A DNA stretch of 64,000 bases from an uncultured Lachnospiraceae bacterium (GTDB lineage: Bacteria > Bacillota > Clostridia > Lachnospirales > Lachnospiraceae), in the NCBI GenBank assembly GCA_947626365.1, contig CANQRW010000007.1, positions 1 to 64,000 on the forward strand, given 5' to 3'. The notes beneath the pieces were generated by a model that saw only the letters and a list, made by a program, of their open reading frames with translations, did no database searches and was not told where the DNA came from. This document shows, one piece after another, positions 61,098 to 64,000 of this stretch; within the stretch, counting starts at the first letter, position 1; every line of letters starts with the position of its first letter. A program made the position numbers and the translations under genes.

Positions 61098-61994
61098 CTA
61101 CCTCCCATCTTCATCGGCATAATATACCCAGTACTTCTGACTGATAAACGCAACCGCCGTGAATGTCATGATGATCAGGAACAAAAGCCAGGCAATCGCG
61201 CTTGCCATACCCATTTCATACCGTTTAAACGCCTCATTATACACGAGCAGTGATGCCAATGTCGTAGACCTTAAAGGCCCTCCCTGAGTAATGATGAACG
61301 GTCCGTTAAATTCCTGGAACTTATGACACAGCTGCGTTACAAAATTATAGAAAATAACCGGTGTGATCAGGGGTACCGTGATGTTAAAAAACCGTTCCCA
61401 CCTTCCGGCGCCATCTATGGTCGCGGCCTCATAAAGGTCTGCCGAAACACCTTTTAGCGCAGCCAAAAAAATCACCATGGGGGAGCCGAATTGCCATACT
61501 TTCAAAAGAATGATGACAAAGAAAGCCCCATTCGGATCGCCCAGCCAGTTAAAAGCCGGAATTCCCAATTTCCCGATCAAAATATTGATAAGTCCTTCTG
61601 TCTTAAAAAGGAATTTCCATAATACAGCGATAGACACGGAACCGCCCAAAATAGAAGGCACATAATAAATGGTACGAAACAGGTTCACACCGCGGATCTT
61701 ATCACTCAAAATATATGCCACAAATAATGCAAAGATCAATTCCAGCGGGACTGTCAAAAATGCGTATTTAAACGTCTGAACAAACGCTTTAATAATCAAT
61801 TTGTCGCTCAAAATCGTTTGATAATTCTTAAAACCGGCAAAAGACGCTGATTTGAACATATTGTAATCGTGGAAACTATACACCAGAGATGCCAAAAACG
61901 GATATAATTTGAAAATACAGAATCCAGCCAGCCATGGTAAAATAAAAGCCAGGCCGATATTCCTCTTCCAGAAACCCTTCTTCTTATTTTTCAT
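61098..61994 (-). CDS. ABC sugar transporter permease (MalF-like)
   Basis: A permease of about 298 residues with six predicted helices; the EAA loop is ADLYEAATIDGAGRWERFFNITVPLITP. The start is moved to MKNKKKGFWKRN with AAGGAGA upstream. It begins 11 bp after the GH4 stop, so all four genes are co-transcribed. Confidence 0.92.
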   Translation of the reverse strand: MKNKKKGFWKRNIGLAFILPWLAGFCIFKLYPFLASLVYSFHDYNMFKSASFAGFKNYQTILSDKLIIKAFVQTFKYAFLTVPLELIFALFVAYILSDKIRGVNLFRTIYYVPSILGGSVSIAVLWKFLFKTEGLINILIGKLGIPAFNWLGDPNGAFFVIILLKVWQFGSPMVIFLAALKGVSADLYEAATIDGAGRWERFFNITVPLITPVIFYNFVTQLCHKFQEFNGPFIITQGGPLRSTTLASLLVYNEAFKRYEMGMASAIAWLLFLIIMTFTAVAFISQKYWVYYADEDGR

Positions 61995-62005
61995 ATCTGA
62001 TCTCC

Positions 62006-63409
62006 TTATTTTTTCCAACCCTCCGGAAGATAGTCTGCGGTATTTTGAATCATGTCTTTTACTAATTCTCTTATTTTACTTTCCTCTGTACATTTTGCCT
62101 GCACCAGCGGATCTGTCATAAATGCCTGCACCACCAGTTCCATACTGCAGCTCTTTGATGCTTCCAGTATCCTCTCATGATTTTCAATATGCGGCATCAT
62201 AAGCGCCTTTATCTCTTCTGAAACGCTCCCAGCCTGAACCGGCCTTATATGATCCCTGGAAAATACCGCATTGGTTTCCACTACTGCTGTCCTTGGCAAA
62301 TTAGCGATCTGGCCGTTCGTATTGGGAATATTTACATTACTCACTACCCGGCCCAGTCCTGCCAGCGCCTTAATCAAAAGCACGCCCTCTTCTCCTGACG
62401 GCAAAAGCTCCATCTTCTCTTTTCCTGCCAGCAGCCTGGCTCTTCTGCTTAAACGATCCGCGTACTGCTTTTTTCTAAAATCTACGGTAGTCAGTCCAAA
62501 CTTCCACGCTTTCACCGTCTCAGGGTCCTTCAAATAGGTATCTCCCGGCATAAACTCGGAAAGATGCCGATCGCCGGCCGCCGCGATATAACCGTATTTA
62601 TTGAAAAGATCCATCTTCACTCTATGTCTGCAGTTAAACGTAGATTTTTCCCACGGGCGCTCAGGATCATCATATCCTTCCTCAAAATTCTTCTCAATAT
62701 ACGCTTTGTAGATCGGAAACAGATCCGCATTTTTATAGGAAGCCTCATCAAACCAGGTGAAATGATTAATTCCCAGTACGTTGACATGAATATCTCTCCG
62801 GTCGATTTTTTCCAAATGCAGGGCCTCTTTGGCAATACCCGCCAGGACTTTCTGCGTCCCAAATACTTCATGGCAGCATCCGAACGCCTTAATTTCCGGA
62901 AACGTGTCATATAAACTCTTTACGCATAGGGTCATAGGATTCGTATAGTTAATTACCCACGCTTTAGGACAATACGCCTTAATCGCCTCCGCGATCTCCA
63001 CATACATCGGCAAAGTCCGAAGACCTCTGATCATGCCGCCAGGTCCTGCCGTATCTCCCACCGACTGGTAGATACCCAGGCGCTCCGGTAAATGGACATC
63101 AGAACTCATTTCTTCCAATGTGCCCGGCAATATGGAAATAAGCACAAAATCTGCCCCTGACAATGTTTCCTTTAAACTATCTGTCACCTCATAATCCCAA
63201 TTGCCTACACATTCCTCTCTGTCTCTCAATTGATTGCCTATAATCATATTTTCCTCTGCCGCCGCAGAGTCAATATCATACAGACGAACCGTTCCGCTAA
63301 GAGACGGCTCCAAAGCCAAATCTGCCATCAATTTCCAGGCCCATAATTTTGAACCGCCGCCAATATAGGCCATCTGTATGTCAGTTACGTAATTTTCACT
63401 CCATTTCAT
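62006..63409 (-). CDS. GH4 glycosidase with the CHEV signature (probable alpha-galacturonidase)
   Basis: NAD- and metal-dependent glycosidase of 467 residues. The NAD loop is YIGGGSKLWAWKL; INYTNPMTLCVKSLYD is typical of GH4; the metal Cys lies in GCCHEVFG and the metal His in LGINHFTWF. As I recall, GH4 subgroups differ at this Cys: CHS (alpha-glucosidase/galactosidase), CN(V/I)P (6-phospho-beta-glucosidase), CHG (alpha-glucuronidase), and CHEV (alpha-galacturonidase, as in LplD). The context of GH28 and sugar-acid enzymes supports galacturonides. It is first in the operon, divergent from the next LysR gene. Confidence 0.88.
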   Translation of the reverse strand: MKWSENYVTDIQMAYIGGGSKLWAWKLMADLALEPSLSGTVRLYDIDSAAAEENMIIGNQLRDREECVGNWDYEVTDSLKETLSGADFVLISILPGTLEEMSSDVHLPERLGIYQSVGDTAGPGGMIRGLRTLPMYVEIAEAIKAYCPKAWVINYTNPMTLCVKSLYDTFPEIKAFGCCHEVFGTQKVLAGIAKEALHLEKIDRRDIHVNVLGINHFTWFDEASYKNADLFPIYKAYIEKNFEEGYDDPERPWEKSTFNCRHRVKMDLFNKYGYIAAAGDRHLSEFMPGDTYLKDPETVKAWKFGLTTVDFRKKQYADRLSRRARLLAGKEKMELLPSGEEGVLLIKALAGLGRVVSNVNIPNTNGQIANLPRTAVVETNAVFSRDHIRPVQAGSVSEEIKALMMPHIENHERILEASKSCSMELVVQAFMTDPLVQAKCTEESKIRELVKDMIQNTADYLPEGWKK

Positions 63410-63492
63410 TCTGTTTCCCTCCCTAATCGTGTGATATATTTTAACGCTGTATCTATGATATTAGAAATTTCTATTTTTTTCGAGGTTATGTA

Positions 63493-63524
63493 TTGATTAT
63501 ATTACACAAATATATTATAATCAA
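63493..63524. promoter_or_regulatory. Face-to-face promoters of the GH4 operon and the second LysR gene
   Basis: Plus strand TTGATT (63493-63498), 17 bp, TATAAT (63516-63521). Minus strand TTGATT (63519-63524), 17 bp, TATAAT (63496-63501). The two occupy almost the same 32 bp, making a near-palindrome. Confidence 0.75.
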
Positions 63525-63573
63525 TTTTAATATTTTTAATATGATATAAATATGATTTATATAGGAGGACATT

Positions 63574-64000
63574 ATGCAGCCAAACATGGAATATATCTAT
63601 ACAATTTATGAACTTGGCAGTATCAAGCAGGCAGCCGAACATCTTTGCATCACCCAGCCTGCTTTGAGCATCTCATTAAAGAAAACGGAAGAAGAATTAG
63701 GAGAACCCATTTTTGACCGCAGCACGCGTCCCTTAGAACTTACGCCTGCCGGAAAGATTTACATTGATGGAGTGAAAGAAATTTCTCGTATTGAAGGAAA
63801 CATGAAAACAGCCATTTCCGATCTGTCTGATATGAATACAGGAACACTGATTATCGGCGGAACCCAATATTTTACCTCATATATCCTTCCTCCCGTTCTG
63901 AAACATTATATAGAGTTATATCCCCATATAAAGATTTCCATAGAAGAATCTAATTCCGAACAGATCCTTAAGAAACTGTTGAACAATCAAGTTGACATCA
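63574..64000 (+). CDS. LysR-family transcriptional regulator, cut by the window end (not in ORF track)
   Basis: The ATG at 63574 has AGGAGG 6 nt upstream. The N-terminal HTH reads YTIYELGSIKQAAEHLCITQPALSISLKKTEEELGEPIFDRS, and the effector domain begins GTLIIGGTQYFTSYILPPVLKHYIELYPHIKISIEES. About 142 codons are inside the window. It is divergent from the GH4-ABC operon with overlapping promoters, so it probably controls that operon. Confidence 0.92.
   Translation, partial: MQPNMEYIYTIYELGSIKQAAEHLCITQPALSISLKKTEEELGEPIFDRSTRPLELTPAGKIYIDGVKEISRIEGNMKTAISDLSDMNTGTLIIGGTQYFTSYILPPVLKHYIELYPHIKISIEESNSEQILKKLLNNQVDI

Overview
The window looks like chromosomal DNA from a spore-forming, anaerobic, plant-polysaccharide-using Clostridia, most likely a Lachnospiraceae. 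The reasons are an alpha/beta-type small acid-soluble spore protein (SASP), a zinc-type L28, the yloU-yloV-recG order, an NfnAB-like transhydrogenase pair, a molybdenum hydroxylase, split B12-dependent methionine synthase, and a large set of pectin/arabinan-type glycoside hydrolases. Most genes are on the minus strand and spacing is tight. No rRNA, tRNA, CRISPR array, intact insertion sequence or prophage was seen. All calls come from reading motifs and layout by eye; no database search was run.

Layout. 0-4 kb: two-gene molybdenum hydroxylase (FAD subunit, then a fused 2Fe-2S/Mo subunit). 4-9 kb: SASP, recG, yloV-like, yloU-like and rpmB. 9.1-11.4 kb: an AT-richer two-gene insert, an ABC-type AAA ATPase overlapping a TOPRIM-like protein, which is the best candidate for an uncharacterised defence system. 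11.4-14.6 kb: M29-type aminopeptidase, a membrane protein, VanZ and a 49-residue membrane protein absent from the ORF track. 14.6-19.4 kb: pyrE-pyrD-pyrK-pyrF, a terminator and deoB. 19.4-23.1 kb: a decayed MNT/HEPN pair, NfnB/NfnA and a truncated AAA/DUF4143 gene. 23.2-28.1 kb: a moxR-DUF58-DUF4129-like operon, ferritin with a 58-residue Bfd-like ferredoxin (also absent from the track) and an ECF S component. 28.2-36.2 kb: DUF4349 lipoprotein, half of a PhzF gene, a GNAT/C_GCAxxG_C_C fusion, metH, its reactivation-domain gene, metF and a polysaccharide deacetylase. 36.3-41.5 kb: an orphan PTS EIIC, a rhodanese-TtcA-like fusion with a Cys-rich miniprotein, a P-loop kinase, and an ECF sigma/anti-sigma pair.

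41.6-64 kb is a carbohydrate region. A phosphohexomutase, galM, topB, GH28 and GH51 run on one strand. Next come three enolase-superfamily sugar-acid enzymes, an SLC13 permease, asd, an ABC sugar importer without its ATPase, and a GH4 enzyme carrying the CHEV signature associated with alpha-galacturonidases. Two LysR regulators are each divergent from the operon they probably control. Together they suggest uptake and breakdown of galacturonate-, arabinose- and sugar-acid-containing plant oligosaccharides.

Two dispersed patterns cut across the genes. One is a small palindromic repeat family (core hairpin plus one-sided GCATACTGACGTAAT flank) at 9.1, 39.9, 55.5 and 56.8 kb. The other is a series of short tandem duplications (12-37 bp) at gene ends and promoters.
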